A stretch of 49,000 nucleotides of DNA. Source: Schoenoplectus triqueter. Lineage: Eukaryota; Streptophyta; Magnoliopsida; Poales; Cyperaceae. Each line of letters starts with the position of its first letter. The first letter of the stretch is position 1. The DNA is taken from contig CAXKVV010000109.1 in the NCBI GenBank assembly GCA_964058805.1, forward strand, positions 1 through 49,000. The letters are read 5' to 3'. The position numbers and the translations under genes are program-made. Below, piece after piece: positions 46,381 to 49,000 of the stretch. The notes under the pieces are model-generated. The model made no database searches, was not told the DNA's origin, and worked only from the letters and a program-made list of their open reading frames with translations.

Positions 46381-49000
46381 TCAGTAATATGAACCAGAGC
46401 CAGGACCACCTAAACGTCGGCTAGGATAAAAAGATGGGTAAGAACTGCCAGAAGCCTACCAGACAAATGAGTAAAAGGTAAGTAAAAGCAATTGTATAAG
46501 ATCATATATCTCAGAGAGAAATTAGGTACGAGTGTAAACAGAGAAATAAAAAAACTTACATCAGAACCCCGAGACGGATATTCTTCAGCTAAGCCTGAAG
46601 AGTACACACCAAGATCATTGCCACGAGCTGACCCTACACAAAGATTGGTGCAGGCCTCGTTTAGTAAAAAACTAGAGAGCAACAGCATTGGCACAACATG
46701 GTCCATCTTAAAGCTGGAACAAAAGAGTAAGATATAAGTAGTGTACCCCCAGGATAGCTCAAGCCTTGGCTTCTCCCATATAAACTACTAGCAGCTGCAC
46801 GGCTGCTTCCTGCACCTGTCCCATATCCAGTGGGTCCCCTACCAAGCCTTAACCAATCAAGAGAAGTTAGAAAACTGAAGCAGAAGAAAATGGTCAAATC
46901 AGAAAAACTCATATGTTTCAGAAATATACCTATCACTGTAAGAATCTGCATAGTGATTGGCCGTGGAACTTGGTGCATAATCCAAGCGAGCCCTTGAAGT
47001 ACGTCCTGCATCTGCATTGCGTGATGCATCATCCTTCATAAAATAAAATAAAAATTAGTTAATAACTGTATCTGTATGTATAAACCCAACATAAAAGAAA
47101 AAAGAAAATTATAATACAATCCTAGAGTTATTTTTCCTTTTGTCAACTCTTTTGCTTTAGGATTGAGACCCACATAGTTGAAATCAGACAAAGTTTAGCG
47201 GAAACTTTCACATAAAAGGAAAAAGAAAATTACAATCTCAGAATAAGGGCGCTTGGTCCCATAAACAGAATCATAATCCCGGCTGCCTCGTGAAGGTGGC
47301 CCTCGTTCAACAGGCCTTTCTTCATGCTTCCTGTAATCTTCATCCAAATAAGGTCTCCTATCAGAGCCACCACGGGAAGATGAGCCACGACGTGGCACAT
47401 CTGCATACGAACTAGGAGGGGGTGCACGATAGTCATCCTCATAGGAAGGACGCCTGGAAGGTAAGGCCCGGGTGCTAGGGTAGTCTGGGGCTCTTACCCT
47501 TCTAGTAGGTGGTGGAGGTGGAGGTAATTCATGCCTTGAGTAGTCCCTTTCTCGATCTCTTTCCCTCTCCCTCTTTAATGAACTCTTTGGATGTGGTGCT
47601 GTAACAAACAAAAAAAAAATTAATTGACTGAAGCGACTAATTGTTCAATGAAATAATATTAAATTATTACCAACAACAGTACCAAGAATAATGACAGTGA
47701 AGTACAAGAATAAACAAGATAATAATTCTCATGATTGAATTAGTATAACCGAGGATACATCTCGGTGACCCAACTTCATTGAAGATCCATAATACACGAC
47801 AATCCCCATAAGGTCTAATAATACCTTACTAGAAGTACTTTCATACCTATACAAGTATGACTAGGTCATCTTAGATATCTTTAGTTCATTTTGATAAAAC
47901 AGAATAATGTGTGTTCCTAATATTCTTTACCAACAAAGATAAAAACAGAGAAAAATGTACCGGGTCTCCTGACTGGAGGAAGAGGTGGTGGTGGAGGCAA
48001 CCGCTCTGGCCTAGGCCTAGGATGAGGTGGTGCTAGAGGCCGAACTCTAGGTCTCTCTGACACAGACACCAAAGCACGTCTGTCCCGACCACCACTCATT
48101 ACTCTCCTAACTACTCTTGAAGAGCTGCTACTAGGCATTGGGGGTATACGCAAAGGTGCACGGATACTCAATGGTTTTGTCGGATGTGGGGGCACTCTCC
48201 GTGGCAGGGGAGGAAGTGCACGTGTGAATGCCGGCCGTACTCGGTCCATGCGAGGTAGCACTGGCCGGACCCTGGGGTTGATATGCAACATAGAACTGCT
48301 GCCTCGTCTTGGTCTAGATTCCTTCTTAGTTGGCCTTGATAGTCTTGCCCTCAATTTTACCTGGTAACATTGTTACGTATCAAATAGTACAATTTACGTA
48401 AAGAAAGATTTGAAACCATACTTCCAAATGAAATGCTATATATGGAGAAATTTACCTTTTTATCACCATCAGTGAGATCAACATCATTAATTCCTTCAAC
48501 ACATGTTACGGCATTATCATGTGTGTCAAACGTCACAAAACCAAAATCTCTTCTCTTAGCACCAGGCATGTTGCGTGCAAGTTCAATTTTTTTAATAGAT
48601 CCATACTGTTTGAGGTATTTGCGGATCTTGTCTTCATCCCATGCAGGGGGCAGATGATCAATGAAAAGCGTGGTCACCTAATAATTACAGAAATAATAAA
48701 AATTATACAATGGAAAGGAAAATATGTTTCCTATATATGATCATGATCAGTTCAACTGATAAACTGAAATTAACTTTGGATCGCTCAATGAAGACCAATT
48801 TGTTTTCAGATTACACTATTTGATAAGCATTTTTTTTATTGCACAAATTTCATACACAGCCTAGATAGGTAACATGTTTACAAAATAGAATTTGATACTT
48901 CAATAAGTGTGATAACTCACAAACACATCAAACCAGAACCAGAGTGCTTAATATACACAAAAACTTAAACACCCAATCTGACCTGAGACATGATCTCTTC
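46381..49000 (-). CDS. hnRNP Q/SYNCRIP-like RRM protein, 3' part of gene (start beyond window)
   Basis: Visible exons are >49000-48983, 48677-48456, 48360-47961, 47598-47234, 47033-46930, 46847-46747, 46633-46560 and 46455-46381 (stop TGA), with all phases closing. Exon 48677-48456 encodes an RRM with RNP2 LFIDHL and RNP1 RDFGFVTF, preceded by EEIMSQ. Next is a basic, Arg/Pro-rich region with PPPPPLPPV, RERERDRERDYSRHE and PPPPPPTRR, then a Tyr/Gly/Ser-rich low-complexity tail ending PGSGSYY. This fits the last of three RRMs in plant hnRNP Q-like proteins (related to Arabidopsis At2g44710 and, more distantly, LIF2). Such proteins bind RNA in the nucleus and can form condensates through low-complexity tails; exact substrates are unknown. 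The first two RRMs should lie to the right of the window. Confidence 0.85.

Noticed and set aside
1..49000. CRISPR arrays, operons, prokaryotic promoters and Shine-Dalgarno sites
   Set aside because: The window is plant nuclear DNA; no regularly spaced direct-repeat array with unique spacers is present.
1..49000. tRNA and rRNA genes
   Set aside because: No segment with a convincing tRNA A/B box pair and cloverleaf, and no rRNA-like block, was noticed; a tRNAscan-SE run would settle it.

Overview
The window is nuclear DNA of a flowering plant, most likely a eudicot. The evidence is AT-rich intergenic DNA, genes with many short GT-AG introns, protein sequences that read like plant orthologues, and dense plant-type repeats (MITEs, SINE-like copies, LTR-retrotransposon remnants). 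I cannot name the species. All gene models are manual splice reconstructions in which the reading phase closes across every intron.

Layout. 1-9.5 kb is gene-poor. It may hold the 5' end of a gene leaving to the left, a 168-bp Mutator-type MITE with a 9-bp target duplication (2600-2767), and about 3 kb of very AT-rich DNA full of a degenerate ATTAAGAC-like motif. 9.85-12.64 kb (minus) is an intact 8-exon gene for a TMEM135-like/Tim17-family membrane protein (about 543 aa), with a SINE-like insertion just past its 3' end. 14.1-18.9 kb (minus) is an intact 8-exon gene for mitochondrial elongation factor Ts (about 374 aa) with one GC-AG intron. 21.3-22.6 kb (plus) is a two-exon gene for a DUF6598-like protein (308 aa).

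23.8-40.0 kb is a second, rearranged copy of 16.0-23.8 kb: a tandem segmental duplication whose junction shows 8 bp of microhomology. It carries a broken EF-Ts pseudogene split by two large LTR-type insertions of one family in opposite orientation (24747-30001 and 30950-36146, each with its own 5-bp target duplication), a second small EF-Ts fragment that keeps an empty insertion site, and a second DUF6598-like gene (37599-38812). That second gene keeps an open reading frame but has lost the first 30 codons and the original promoter.

40.3 kb carries a SINE-like copy with a perfect 13-bp target duplication. 41.1-42.6 kb may be the 5' end of an unrecognised minus-strand gene. 46.4-49.0 kb (minus) is the 3' part of a plant hnRNP Q-like RRM protein gene with an Arg/Pro-rich tail; its start lies beyond the right edge.

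The single-copy housekeeping genes are unrelated in function and are simply neighbours. The notable biology is the genome dynamics: tandem duplication, template-switch-like scrambling, retrotransposon insertion into the dead EF-Ts copy, and possible creation of a promoter-swapped paralogue of a poorly known gene.
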